DNA of 64,000 nt from contig NZ_JAODPB010000004.1 of assembly GCF_025770735.1 (NCBI RefSeq), positions 248,001-312,000 on the forward strand, given 5' to 3'. Below are positions 52,837-62,150 of this stretch, one piece after another; the stretch's first letter is position 1; each line of letters begins with the position of its first letter. Under the pieces are notes generated by a model. That model searched no databases, had not been told where the DNA came from, and saw only the letters and a program-made list of their open reading frames with translations. The translations under genes were made by a program, and so were the position numbers. Origin of the DNA: Shouchella tritolerans. GTDB taxonomy: Bacteria > Bacillota > Bacilli > Bacillales > Bacillaceae_D.

Positions 52837-54198
52837 TTAATTGCCTCCTTTGACAGCCGGTAAAACTTCCTCAAGCGCCAATCCGCGTGAAGCTTTTATT
52901 AATACAACGGTGTCTTTCGTATAGTAAGGTTTCAAAAGTTCGGCTGCTTCCGCAACCGTATCAGCATGGACAAGCGAAATGTGGCTGTCCTTTTTATCAA
53001 GTTGGGCCTCGTAAATCCATCGGCCTTTTTTGCCGACTGTCACAACGTCTGTGATTGGCGGCTCAATGGCAGCAGCAACGCTTTTGTGAAGAGCTTTTTC
53101 ATCTTGGCCTAGCTCATAAATATCTCCTAGGACAAGAACGCGTCTTTTATAATGGGGCAGCTCTTTCACAGTCTCAATTGCCGCTTTCATCGATGTTGGA
53201 TTGGCGTTGTAAGCGTCATTAATGATCGTCGAGCCGTTTGGCCCTTTAAGCTTCTCTAGCCGCATACCCGTTATCGCCAAGGAAGAAAGTTGTTTTTGGA
53301 TCACAGCATTGCTAAAACCTAGCTTTTGCGCAAGCAAAATCGCGTAAGCAGCATTTTTGACATTATGCTTGCCTAACATTGTAAGTTGCCAGCGTGCGCC
53401 GTTCAAATAAAAGACATAGCCATTTTCTAGCGTTTCGACGTCACTTATTTTGGTTGCCGCCTGATCAGAAAAACCAACTGTCGTTTCCGCTTGTTCGTTA
53501 TACGGACTTAGCAATGGTTCGTCTCCGTCGAATAACAACCAGTTTTCCTTTATGAGCCCATCAGCAATTTCCATTTTTGCAGCCGCAATCCCTTCACGAG
53601 AACCTAAATGCTCGATATGGGCATCGCCAATGCTAGTAATAATGGCTGCATTTGGCTTCGCTATTTGCGTAAGCGTCGAAATTTCCCCCGCATGGTTCAT
53701 CCCCATCTCAACGACCGCATAACTGCAGTCTTCTGGCATGGACAGCAATGTGAGGGGGACGCCAATATGGTTATTCAAATTCCCTTTCGTTTTATGGACA
53801 GTAGCCGTTCCAGCTAACACACTAGCAACTATATCCTTTGTCGTTGTTTTTCCGTTTGAGCCGGTAATGCCAATAACAAACGGATTCACTTTTTCACGGT
53901 ACGCTTGCGCCAAAGCCTGCAGTGCTAACAACGTGTCTTCCACATAGTAGAGCTGGAACGTCTTTGGCAACTGCTCAGGCACAGGCTCCTGTTCATGCCA
54001 AAGAGCACCTGTTGCCCCTGCTTCAATCGCTTGTTCAATAAAGCGATGGCCATCAAACCGTTCTCCCTTTAAAGGCACAAACAGCCCATTTTCCATGCGC
54101 TGCCGCGTGTCCGTCGAAACGCCTGAAAAGCCGCGCCCGTCTTCTTCCAAACGGCTTCCTTTCGCAATGGATTTCAGCAAACTTGCATCGATCTTCAT
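52837..54198 (-). CDS. murF: UDP-MurNAc-tripeptide D-Ala-D-Ala ligase
   Basis: 453-aa Mur ligase adding D-Ala-D-Ala. ATP loop [19 protein letters not shown] (about 108), [39 protein letters not shown], and [10 protein letters not shown]. It overlaps the murE stop by 4 nt. In B. subtilis murF is elsewhere (near ddl); here it is in the cluster, as in many other bacteria. Confidence 0.96.
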   Translation of the reverse strand: MKIDASLLKSIAKGSRLEEDGRGFSGVSTDTRQRMENGLFVPLKGERFDGHRFIEQAIEAGATGALWHEQEPVPEQLPKTFQLYYVEDTLLALQALAQAYREKVNPFVIGITGSNGKTTTKDIVASVLAGTATVHKTKGNLNNHIGVPLTLLSMPEDCSYAVVEMGMNHAGEISTLTQIAKPNAAIITSIGDAHIEHLGSREGIAAAKMEIADGLIKENWLLFDGDEPLLSPYNEQAETTVGFSDQAATKISDVETLENGYVFYLNGARWQLTMLGKHNVKNAAYAILLAQKLGFSNAVIQKQLSSLAITGMRLEKLKGPNGSTIINDAYNANPTSMKAAIETVKELPHYKRRVLVLGDIYELGQDEKALHKSVAAAIEPPITDVVTVGKKGRWIYEAQLDKKDSHISLVHADTVAEAAELLKPYYTKDTVVLIKASRGLALEEVLPAVKGGN

Positions 54199-55658
54199 TG
54201 TATCCGCTCCTTCAGCGCATCGCGGGCCACTTCTCGGTCATCAAAATGAATCCGTTGACGGCCAATTTCCTGATACGTTTCATGCCCTTTGCCAGCAATC
54301 ACGACAATGTCTCCTGTATGTGCCGCAGCAATCGCTTGCTCGATTGCCGTTTTCCGGTCGACAATGACGGTGTATTGGTCTGGGTCAAGCCCCTCCGTAA
54401 TATCGGCAAGAATCGCATTAGGGTCTTCGGTGCGAGGATTATCTGACGTAAATATTGTTCGATCTGCATATTGCACGGCAATCCGCCCCATAACAGGGCG
54501 CTTTGTCGCATCGCGATCTCCTCCGCAGCCTACGACTACATGAATGTCATTATCTGCAAAGTCTTGGACGGTTTGCAACACATTTTCGAGGCTGTCAGGC
54601 GTGTGTGCATAGTCAACAATCACGGTAAAGTCTTGCCCTTCATCGACAGGTTCAAAACGCCCCGCTACACCTGTGACTTTTTCTAGACTAGCCTTAATCG
54701 TGGAGAGAGACAAACCTGAGACATAAGCGCTGGCAGCAGCAGCAAGGGCGTTGTAGACATTAAACAAGCCAATCAGTTTGAGCTGGACATCGGTTTTTTC
54801 ACCAAAAACATGTAATGTGAACCGCGTGCCCGCAGCGCTTACTTTAATGTTTTCCCCGTAAACGTCCGCTTGTTTTTTGATGCCGTATGTGACGACGTCT
54901 GCCGTTGTCATCTGAATGAGCCGGTCGCTGGCAGGGTCATCGCTGTTTATGACAGCGGTTTTGCCGTCATATGTATTTCCTAGTTGTGAAAATAATAAGC
55001 TTTTTGCATAAAGGTAACGCTCCATCGTCTCATGGTAATCAATATGGTCGGGGGTTAAATTTGTAAACACGGCAATATCATAATCACAGCCGCGCACACG
55101 ACCTAAATGCAACGCATGGGAAGATACTTCCATTACCGCTGTCTCGACTTGCTTGTTTACCATTGAGGCAAACCGCTGTTGCAACACAAGTGATTCAGGC
55201 GTCGTATTCCGTGTTTCAATCGTCTCATCGCCAATCTTTGTATAAAGCGTGCCGATGAGGCCGGTTTTCTGACCTGCCTCACGAAACATCGTATCTAGAA
55301 TGTGCGTGACAGATGTTTTCCCATTCGTGCCTGTCACACCGATCAGCTGCAATCGTTTCGTCGGCTCTCCGTAAAAATGACTCGCCAACCGCGCCATTGC
55401 TCGTTTTGTATCACGGACTACTACGACAGGCACATCAAGGGCAAGAGGGCGCTCAGCAACAACGGCGACCGCCCCTTTTTCTACAGCCTGATTTGCAAAG
55501 TCATGCCCATCAACGGTATAGCCATTAATGCAAAAAAACAATGTCCCTTGTTTCACTAAACGCGAATCCATTTCTAAATGCGCAATCTCTATTGATTGGT
55601 GTTCTTTTTTTAAAGGTGTAATGCCCCGAAGCACACGAAGCAATTCTTTCAATTCCAT
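54195..55658 (-). CDS. murE: UDP-MurNAc-tripeptide synthetase (meso-DAP adding)
   Basis: 487-aa Mur ligase. ATP loop VTGTNGKTSVTHILDTMF (about 107), NLTPDHIDYHETME, and the DNPR motif in FTSDNPRTEDPNAIL (about 400), which marks meso-diaminopimelate specificity. GKGHETYQ near the C-terminus. ATG 55658 has GGAGG 7 nt before. Confidence 0.97.
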   Translation of the reverse strand: MELKELLRVLRGITPLKKEHQSIEIAHLEMDSRLVKQGTLFFCINGYTVDGHDFANQAVEKGAVAVVAERPLALDVPVVVVRDTKRAMARLASHFYGEPTKRLQLIGVTGTNGKTSVTHILDTMFREAGQKTGLIGTLYTKIGDETIETRNTTPESLVLQQRFASMVNKQVETAVMEVSSHALHLGRVRGCDYDIAVFTNLTPDHIDYHETMERYLYAKSLLFSQLGNTYDGKTAVINSDDPASDRLIQMTTADVVTYGIKKQADVYGENIKVSAAGTRFTLHVFGEKTDVQLKLIGLFNVYNALAAAASAYVSGLSLSTIKASLEKVTGVAGRFEPVDEGQDFTVIVDYAHTPDSLENVLQTVQDFADNDIHVVVGCGGDRDATKRPVMGRIAVQYADRTIFTSDNPRTEDPNAILADITEGLDPDQYTVIVDRKTAIEQAIAAAHTGDIVVIAGKGHETYQEIGRQRIHFDDREVARDALKERIQ

Positions 55659-55736
55659 GTTAATGCCTCCAAAGTTTTGACAGTCCACCGTATTGGAAAA
55701 CGATGAATGAGCAGAATAAAAACATACGTATCCATT

Positions 55737-57671
55737 TTAGTCGTTCCCGCTCATTTTGTCACCCATATACACACGGATTGTTGAATCTTTTGCAACACGT
55801 GTCCCAGGTTGGGGAGACTGACGCAACACGGTGTTGCCTTCACCAGAGGCATCAAGACGAAGATCGTAGTGGGACTCATAAATGTCCCGTTTTGACAGGC
55901 CAATCAAATCTGGGACTTCCACCAATGGTTCATCCGCCCATGTCAATTCTTTTTCAATCTGGTTATCCCTCTTTTCGACTCCCATCGCTTCAAGGCTGTC
56001 ACCGATGATCGCACCTGCAATCGGTGCCGCCACTACCCCACCATATTGGATCGTATTTTTCGGGTTGTCAATTGCGACATAGACGACAATTTGCGGATCA
56101 TCCATTGGCGCGACGCCAACAAACGATAAAATGTAGTTATTTTCCAAGTACTTTCCATTTTTTGCTTTTTGCGCTGTTCCTGTTTTGCCGCCAACACGAT
56201 AGCCATCAACAAACGCATTTTTACCAGATCCTTTGGCCACAACATTTTCCATCGCATAGCGGACTTGCTCTGATGTTTCTTCAGAAATCACTTGCCGTTT
56301 CATCACAGGCGAAATGGACTCAACGACCTCCCCTGTTTCTCCATCCGTCCACTCTTTCGCTAAATAAGGCTCGTATAAATACCCACCATTTACAGCTGCC
56401 GAAACGGCTACTACTTGTTGGAGCGGCGTTACGGCCACACCTTGACCAAAAGCGGTTGTCGCCTGCTCAAGAGGACCGACACGCTCGCGGTCAAACAAAA
56501 TCCCTGTTCCTTCTCCTTGTAAATCAATGCCTGTTTTTTGGCCAAACCCAAATTTCTCAATGTAATCAAACAGGCGATCCTTTCCAAGGCGCTGGCCAAG
56601 TTCGACAAACCCAGGGTTGCAAGAGTTCTGCACGACTTCTAAAAATGTTTGGTGCCCATGCCCGCCTTTTTTCCAGCAATGAAGCTTTGTCCCCGCTACA
56701 TTGATGTAACCAGGGTCGTTAAATGTATCGTTTTCTAGATCGACGACGCCTTCTTCCAACGCAGCAGCAAGTGTAATAAGTTTAAAAGTGGAGCCTGGTT
56801 CATACTGCATCCAAACTGGTTTATTTTGGTTATACACTTCAGCCGGCACTTCCCGATAATGTTCCGGGTTAAAGTCAGGGCGGCTGCTCATCGCCAACAC
56901 TTCTCCTGTATTGGGATCCATAGCGATTGCCATCGCTCCATCAGGCTCATACATTGCTTCTGCCTGATCCAACTCTCGTTCCATAATCGTTTGTATGCGG
57001 CTGTCAATCGTTAACGTCAAATCAAGCCCGTTAATGGGAGGCTCATATTCGTCAGCCAAGTTGGGCATTTTCGTTCCTTTAGCAGTCGAAAAAAAGGAGA
57101 CATAGCCTTTTTCGCCTTTGAGCTTCTCGTCATAATAATGCTCTAGCCCTGTTAAACCTTGGTTGTCAATGCCGGCAAATCCAAGGACATGAGAGAGGTA
57201 GCTGCCAAATGGGTAATGGCGTTTAGAGTCTTCAGCAATGTAAACGCCAGGCAGATTGAGGCTCCGCACTTCTTGCGCTTTTTCCTGGGATAATTTCTGC
57301 CCCTCTGGACGCAGCCAAACGCTCGAAGCAGACTTCGTCAACGATTCATATGCTTTTTGTTGGTCCATTTCCAAAACAGCAGCCAATTTTTCAGCTGCGT
57401 CTACCGGGTCTGTCACTTGCCGTGGAAAAACAATGACAGACGGGGCGCTAATATTGGTGGCTAACTCTACGCCGTTTCGATCGGTAATATCGCCTCGTTT
57501 TGGTTCAAACGGAATGTTTCTTCCCCACGAATCTTCTGCCTGTTCAGTCAGCCAGACGCCTTGTCCGAACTGGACATAGCCTAAGCGGACAGCAATGATC
57601 GCAAACACGGCTAAGCCGATGAAAAAGGCGAGTAGCAGCCGCTTTCTGACAGTTACATTTGATACGCGCAC
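55737..57671 (-). CDS. spoVD: stage V sporulation protein D (class B PBP, transpeptidase)
   Basis: 644-aa bitopic PBP for spore cortex. N-terminal TM (LLLAFFIGLAVFAIIAVRLGYVQF in pieces about 11-34), dimer domain, transpeptidase domain with EPGSTFKLITLAA (catalytic Ser), SCN-like SCNPGFVELG, and KTGTAQKA; one C-terminal PASTA domain (VPDLIGLSKRDIYES). It is preceded by a terminator and so has its own promoter, probably sigma E; none was clear by eye. Confidence 0.95.
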   Translation of the reverse strand: MRVSNVTVRKRLLLAFFIGLAVFAIIAVRLGYVQFGQGVWLTEQAEDSWGRNIPFEPKRGDITDRNGVELATNISAPSVIVFPRQVTDPVDAAEKLAAVLEMDQQKAYESLTKSASSVWLRPEGQKLSQEKAQEVRSLNLPGVYIAEDSKRHYPFGSYLSHVLGFAGIDNQGLTGLEHYYDEKLKGEKGYVSFFSTAKGTKMPNLADEYEPPINGLDLTLTIDSRIQTIMERELDQAEAMYEPDGAMAIAMDPNTGEVLAMSSRPDFNPEHYREVPAEVYNQNKPVWMQYEPGSTFKLITLAAALEEGVVDLENDTFNDPGYINVAGTKLHCWKKGGHGHQTFLEVVQNSCNPGFVELGQRLGKDRLFDYIEKFGFGQKTGIDLQGEGTGILFDRERVGPLEQATTAFGQGVAVTPLQQVVAVSAAVNGGYLYEPYLAKEWTDGETGEVVESISPVMKRQVISEETSEQVRYAMENVVAKGSGKNAFVDGYRVGGKTGTAQKAKNGKYLENNYILSFVGVAPMDDPQIVVYVAIDNPKNTIQYGGVVAAPIAGAIIGDSLEAMGVEKRDNQIEKELTWADEPLVEVPDLIGLSKRDIYESHYDLRLDASGEGNTVLRQSPQPGTRVAKDSTIRVYMGDKMSGND

Positions 57672-57744
57672 GGCTATCCCTCACTTTCTGCACTGGACGG
57701 GTTTATGGTCTAGCCTATGCTTGTTTACCACGTGATAGAACAAA

Positions 57745-57772
57745 GAGGAGCTTGCCAAACGGCAAGCTCCTC
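57745..57772 (-). terminator. pbpB terminator abutting hairpin repeat C
   Basis: Perfect 12-bp stem GAGGAGCTTGCC/GGCAAGCTCCTC with TTTG after it on the minus strand. Confidence 0.85.
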
Positions 57773-57812
57773 AAGACTGTAGACAAACGCTCGCATACGG
57801 CGTCGTTTGCCT
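57773..57812 (-). repeat. hairpin repeat, copy C (left part)
   Basis: AAGACTGTAGACAAACGCTC then GCATACGGCGTCGTTTG: the left arm and centre match copies A and B nearly exactly; the right arm is replaced by CGTTTGCCTCATTC. CAAACG/CGTTTG still pair. Confidence 0.7.
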
Positions 57813-57903
57813 CATTCATATGCCCATAAACGCATGTTCCATTGGCATCTTCATCAGGTTCCCTCTATCAGTATCGGGGATAGGGGAGACAACGTTGAGA
57901 ACG

Positions 57904-60192
57904 TTACTCGGTCTGATCGCCATCGCTCTCTTCCGTCTCTGTTGTTGCCTCCTCCTCTCCTTCAGACACTGGTTCCTCTACATCCTCGAAAGCTTGTTCG
58001 AGTTCTTCGTCTGTTCGCTCCGCATTTGCGCCGGCTCCCCCTTGATCATGGTCCTCTTGCTCATCTCGTTTGTTGTTCGAGGCAAACTCAGCATCGAGAA
58101 GGTTTTGTTCCTCTACAGGCTCACCAGGGGCTATGCTCTGGGACTGTAGATAGCCATTGCCGCTAAATTCTGGCGTTAAGTCAAGCAAAGCTGCCACTTT
58201 CATGGCGTCACGCGATGACCAGCCTGCCATGTCTGGCATCATGACCTCGCCATCTGTTAGCAAGACGATCCGATCGCCTGGAAGAACCTTCGTTCCTGGC
58301 GCTGGCTGTTGGTCCGTAATATGTTCTCCTTCTCCAAGGACAACCACTTCACCAGGAATGGTTTCGGCTGCTTTGTCTACCCGTTCACCGGTCAGTTGAG
58401 GCATTTCAAAACCTTGCTCCTCTGCTTCTTGCAGCAATTCCGCTTCATTTGGCTCCAAGTCCATATACGTCATGCTGCTCTGCATAACAGCGTTAAATAT
58501 CATCGAGACAGGGGCATTGCCCGACTCACTATCATCTAACTTCGGCTTTGTAACAGAGACATAAAGGACCACTTTCGGATTGTCGGCAGGGGCCATGCCG
58601 AGAAAAGAGTAAAGGTATTGGCCATGGCCTGATAAATATTTTCCGTCTTCAGCAATTTGTGCAGTCCCTGTTTTGCCTGCGACCTCAAGTCCTTGAATGT
58701 TGTAGGCTTTGCCTGTGCCGTGATCCTCGGCTACCGCTCCACGCAACAGCTCTCTCACATGTTTGGCTGTCTCCTCGGAGATCGGCTCGCCAGCCACTTC
58801 TGGTTCTGTTTCCCGGATCTTATCGCCGTTTTCATCAACTACTTCTTTAATGATGTAAGGCTTTTTCATTTTGCCGTCGCCTGCGATGGCTGTTGCCGCC
58901 TGGATCATTTGGATCGCAGTCACCGTTGAGTTTTGTCCAAAAGCGGTACGGGCAGCATCGGCGCGCCTTCCTTCAACGACATTGCTTGATGCTTCATTCG
59001 CTAAGTCAATGCCTGTTTGTTCAGTAAAGCCAAACTGCTTCAAATACGAGTAAAACCGTTCCATCCCTAGCCGTTCGAGGACAAGCTTCGCCATTAACAC
59101 ATTGGAAGAACGCTGGAACCCTTCAGCATAGGAGATTTTTCCCCAACCAGAACGGTTTACGTCATTAATAGGGGGAGAATTGGCGTCAACTTCGTACCGC
59201 CCTGATTGGTATTCACTGTCGTCCTCAAACTCCCCTTCCTCTATCGCTGCGGCGATCGTAAACATTTTCATCGTTGATCCTGGTTCCACCACGTCCTGAA
59301 CAGCCAAGTTTAAGTAATTTTCAATATTACGGTAATCATTCGGATTAAAGCTCGGCCGATTTGACATCGCCAAAATTTCCCCTGTCCGGGGATCAGCAGC
59401 AATCGCGGTCATTTTTTCTGGTTCATATTCTGCCTCTACTTGCGCCATTGCCTGCTCCATTGCAGCCTGAATCGACGTGTCTAACGTTGTATAAATATCT
59501 GCTCCATTTTTAGGCAACGTTACCCGGTCTGACCCCGCCCCTAGCGAGAGCCCTTTGCCAAGACTTGCATATTCGATATGGCCATCCTCTGCATGTAAGT
59601 AGTCATTCATGCTCGCTTCCAAGCCCATATTGTAGGCGCTGTCTTCGCTATTATGGTGACCGATCACATGAGAAGCAAACGTTTGTTTCGGGTAATAGCG
59701 CCTCTTTGTTTCTTGGATCAGGATACCAGGCAAATTCAGCTCTTCAATTTCATTTTTCTGCTCATATGTAAGATTCCTAGATCCTGCTCCTAATTCAATT
59801 TGGAAACGACCGTTTTCTTTTGCATCCGTCAAACGCGCTTCCAATTCGCCTTCTTCCATTCCGATCAGAGGCGCTAGTTTTTGTGCTGTCTCCTGTGGAT
59901 CTTTCACATATTGGGTTGGGCCTTGGGAATCGGATAAAACAGCGATGACATTATAAGCTGGCACATCTTCGGCTAGTACGCTGCCGTGGCGGTCTAAAAT
60001 GGCCCCTCGTTCGCTTTCAAGCACTTGCGAGCGGTTATACTTCGCCTCTGCCATAGCGACCAAATCATGGCCTTTCACTTCTTTGGTTATTTGAATGTAC
60101 GCCATGCGGCCAAGCAAAATAGTGAACAAACCAAGAAACACAAACAAAAGGGTGACGGCACGTTTATTTGTCACCGCCCGTTTTATTTCCAC
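57904..60192 (-). CDS. pbpB: class B penicillin-binding protein PBP2B (FtsI-like)
   Basis: 762-aa septal transpeptidase. TM at about 9-30 (LLFVFLGLFTILLGRMAYIQ), dimer domain, transpeptidase with EPGSTMKMFTIAAA, SSN (QRSSNVLMAKL) and KTGTAQIAE. Two PASTA domains follow (about 575-690), then an unusual acidic tail of about 75 residues rich in E, D, T, ending SDGDQTE. GTG at 60192 is chosen; a GTG 4 codons upstream is possible. It lies 60 nt after ftsL. Confidence 0.95.
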   Translation of the reverse strand: MEIKRAVTNKRAVTLLFVFLGLFTILLGRMAYIQITKEVKGHDLVAMAEAKYNRSQVLESERGAILDRHGSVLAEDVPAYNVIAVLSDSQGPTQYVKDPQETAQKLAPLIGMEEGELEARLTDAKENGRFQIELGAGSRNLTYEQKNEIEELNLPGILIQETKRRYYPKQTFASHVIGHHNSEDSAYNMGLEASMNDYLHAEDGHIEYASLGKGLSLGAGSDRVTLPKNGADIYTTLDTSIQAAMEQAMAQVEAEYEPEKMTAIAADPRTGEILAMSNRPSFNPNDYRNIENYLNLAVQDVVEPGSTMKMFTIAAAIEEGEFEDDSEYQSGRYEVDANSPPINDVNRSGWGKISYAEGFQRSSNVLMAKLVLERLGMERFYSYLKQFGFTEQTGIDLANEASSNVVEGRRADAARTAFGQNSTVTAIQMIQAATAIAGDGKMKKPYIIKEVVDENGDKIRETEPEVAGEPISEETAKHVRELLRGAVAEDHGTGKAYNIQGLEVAGKTGTAQIAEDGKYLSGHGQYLYSFLGMAPADNPKVVLYVSVTKPKLDDSESGNAPVSMIFNAVMQSSMTYMDLEPNEAELLQEAEEQGFEMPQLTGERVDKAAETIPGEVVVLGEGEHITDQQPAPGTKVLPGDRIVLLTDGEVMMPDMAGWSSRDAMKVAALLDLTPEFSGNGYLQSQSIAPGEPVEEQNLLDAEFASNNKRDEQEDHDQGGAGANAERTDEELEQAFEDVEEPVSEGEEEATTETEESDGDQTE

Positions 60193-60251
60193 TTTCCACC
60201 ACACCTTTCCTAAGTAAGAAAAACGAGCTCGCTTGAACTCGTCTTGAACCG

Positions 60252-60593
60252 TTACTCTTTTTCTCCAGTCGGTTTCATTCCAAGGCTTTCTGCATGGCGA
60301 AGCACATTTTCAGGAGAGCTTAGTTCATCAAGCTGCATTTGGTAGCCTGCATTGGTTAATTCTTGCTCGCTAATGACAGATTTCTCCTGTTGGATCGATA
60401 CATTCAAACCATAGAGTGTCGCATAATTATGTACAATGAAAGCGAGCATGAGAAAAAGTACCATTGCCAAAAAGCTCGCTATGATTTTTTCGCCAAAGGT
60501 AATGCGTGCCCGGTAGCGGACAATTTGCTTTTCTTTTCGCAATCCTTCTTTTTGCCGCTGAGGATGTGGTTGATAGTGTCGTTGTGCTCCCAT
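60252..60593 (-). CDS. ftsL: cell division protein FtsL
   Basis: 113-aa bitopic protein. Basic cytoplasmic head, TM LAMVLFLMLAFIVHNYATLY (about 42-60), and an external leucine-zipper-like coiled coil (VSIQQEKSVISEQELTN). Forms a complex with DivIC and DivIB. Position between rsmH and pbpB is diagnostic. Confidence 0.92.
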   Translation of the reverse strand: MGAQRHYQPHPQRQKEGLRKEKQIVRYRARITFGEKIIASFLAMVLFLMLAFIVHNYATLYGLNVSIQQEKSVISEQELTNAGYQMQLDELSSPENVLRHAESLGMKPTGEKE

Positions 60594-60605
60594 GTAAACG
60601 CCTCC

Positions 60606-61550
60606 TTAATCTCTCTGTTTTTCTTTTTCAATAATGCGCAGTTTTGCAGAGCGCGCGCGGTTATTCGCTTTTACTTCTTCGTCACTGGCTACAATCGGCT
60701 TTTTGGTTATGAGGGCAAATGGCGCCTTTTGATCGGCAGGAATAACAGGCAGCCCTTTAGGCAAATCTGGCAGCTTCGTTTTCTCTTTAAACATTTGCTT
60801 GCATAAACGGTCCTCAAGGGAATGAAAGGTAATGACAGCCATGCGCCCGCCTTCGTTCAATAGTTCAAATCCATCCGTTAACGCATCCTCAAAAGCGCCT
60901 AGTTCATCGTTGACGGCTATCCGAATGGCTTGAAATGTCCGTTTTGCTGGGTGTCCTCCTGCACGCCGAGCAGGCGCAGGAATCGCTTCTTTAATGATGT
61001 CCACCAATTCACCAGTCGTTTCAATTGGTTGCTTCATCCTGTACGCTTCAATTTTGCGGGCAATTTGTTTAGAAAACTTTTCTTCGCCGTATCTTGAGAT
61101 AATCGAATGGAGCTTGGAAAACGGCCATGTATTGACCACTTCTCTAGCTGTGAGCGTCGCGCTCTGATCCATCCGCATATCAAGTGGGGCGTCTTGATGA
61201 TAACTAAAGCCTCGGCTTGCTTCATCAAGTTGTGGAGATGAAACACCTAAGTCAAAAAGAATTCCATCTACTTTGTCAACGCCTCTCATTCGCAGCTCTT
61301 CCTTTATGTACCGGAAATTGCTGCGTATGAATGTAATGTTCTCCTTAAAACGAGAGAGCTTCTCTGCTGCGAACGAAAGGGCGGCTTCATCTTGGTCAAA
61401 GGCATAGAGATGACCTTCGCCTGCTAGTGCTGTTAAAATCCGCTCTGAATGGCCGCCGCCTCCTAACGTGCAATCTACATACACGCCTCCTGGTTTCACC
61501 GCGAGGCCATGTACAGATTCTTCTTTTAGTACCGTTATATGTGAAAACAT
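60606..61550 (-). CDS. rsmH: 16S rRNA m4C1402 methyltransferase RsmH
   Basis: 314-aa SAM methyltransferase (MraW). [14 protein letters not shown] (motif I, about 27), [40 protein letters not shown], and [18 protein letters not shown] 61550 gives [11 protein letters not shown]; an ATG three codons upstream is the alternative. Confidence 0.97.
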   Translation of the reverse strand: MFSHITVLKEESVHGLAVKPGGVYVDCTLGGGGHSERILTALAGEGHLYAFDQDEAALSFAAEKLSRFKENITFIRSNFRYIKEELRMRGVDKVDGILFDLGVSSPQLDEASRGFSYHQDAPLDMRMDQSATLTAREVVNTWPFSKLHSIISRYGEEKFSKQIARKIEAYRMKQPIETTGELVDIIKEAIPAPARRAGGHPAKRTFQAIRIAVNDELGAFEDALTDGFELLNEGGRMAVITFHSLEDRLCKQMFKEKTKLPDLPKGLPVIPADQKAPFALITKKPIVASDEEVKANNRARSAKLRIIEKEKQRD

Positions 61551-61565
61551 ATGTCCCATCCTATC

Positions 61566-61997
61566 TTATAAATCAAAATCAATTAAGTTCTCGGCAATGT
61601 CAGCAAAGGAATCTTCAGACTGGGATACATAGTCTTCCCAAAGCGTCTTGCTCCATACTTCCATTCGATTAGAGACGCCGATCACAACACATTCTTTTTC
61701 TAGCTTTGCGTATTCTCTAAGGGGTTGGGGTACATTCATTCGCCCTTGTTTATCAAGCTCGCATTCGCTTGCGCCTGAAAAGAAAAAGCGCGTAAAAGCA
61801 CGGGCGTCCTTTTTTGTGAAAGGGAGTTCTTTTAATTGGCTTTCCAACTTGTCCCATTCGCTTTGGGGATAAACAAACAAGCAGTTGTCTAGGCCACGGG
61901 TAATGACAAAAGGAGTGCCGAGGTGTTCCCTAAATTTAGCAGGCACAATCATCCGGCCTTTCTCATCAATTGTATGCCGGTATTCCCCTAAAAACAT
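61566..61997 (-). CDS. mraZ: transcriptional regulator MraZ
   Basis: 143-aa SpoVT/AbrB-fold regulator of the dcw cluster. Two repeats: [23 protein letters not shown] and [22 protein letters not shown]. It binds tandem repeats ahead of its own gene; such repeats are at 62013-62060. Confidence 0.95.
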   Translation of the reverse strand: MFLGEYRHTIDEKGRMIVPAKFREHLGTPFVITRGLDNCLFVYPQSEWDKLESQLKELPFTKKDARAFTRFFFSGASECELDKQGRMNVPQPLREYAKLEKECVVIGVSNRMEVWSKTLWEDYVSQSEDSFADIAENLIDFDL

Positions 61998-62012
61998 TGT
62001 TGCCTGCCTCCT

Positions 62013-62060
62013 CCCCCACTTTCTACCCTTAACTTACCACAACCCTCCACTTTTCACCAC
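62013..62060 (-). promoter_or_regulatory. MraZ box array (five repeats)
   Basis: Minus strand: GTGGTGAAAA, GTGGAGGGTT, GTGGTAAGTTA, AGGGTAGAAA, GTGGGGG, spaced 10, 10, 11 and 10 nt, ending 15 nt before the mraZ start. Known MraZ operators are direct repeats with about 10-nt periodicity. The SD GGAGGAGG lies just after. Confidence 0.75.
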
Positions 62061-62091
62061 CTTATCGTGTAATTTTCCACAGAATTAAAAA

Positions 62092-62116
62092 AAATCCTGC
62101 TCACAGAGCAGGATTT
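62092..62116 (-). terminator. bshC terminator
   Basis: AAATCCTGCT/AGCAGGATTT stem with TTTTTT, between bshC and mraZ. Confidence 0.9.
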
Positions 62117-62150
62117 CACATACATTTTCGGTTGACACAAGCTGACAAGA

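Noticed and set aside
56024-56704. 226-aa plus-strand ORF inside spoVD
   Set aside because: Overlaps the transpeptidase domain of spoVD. Low-complexity shadow translation, no RBS.
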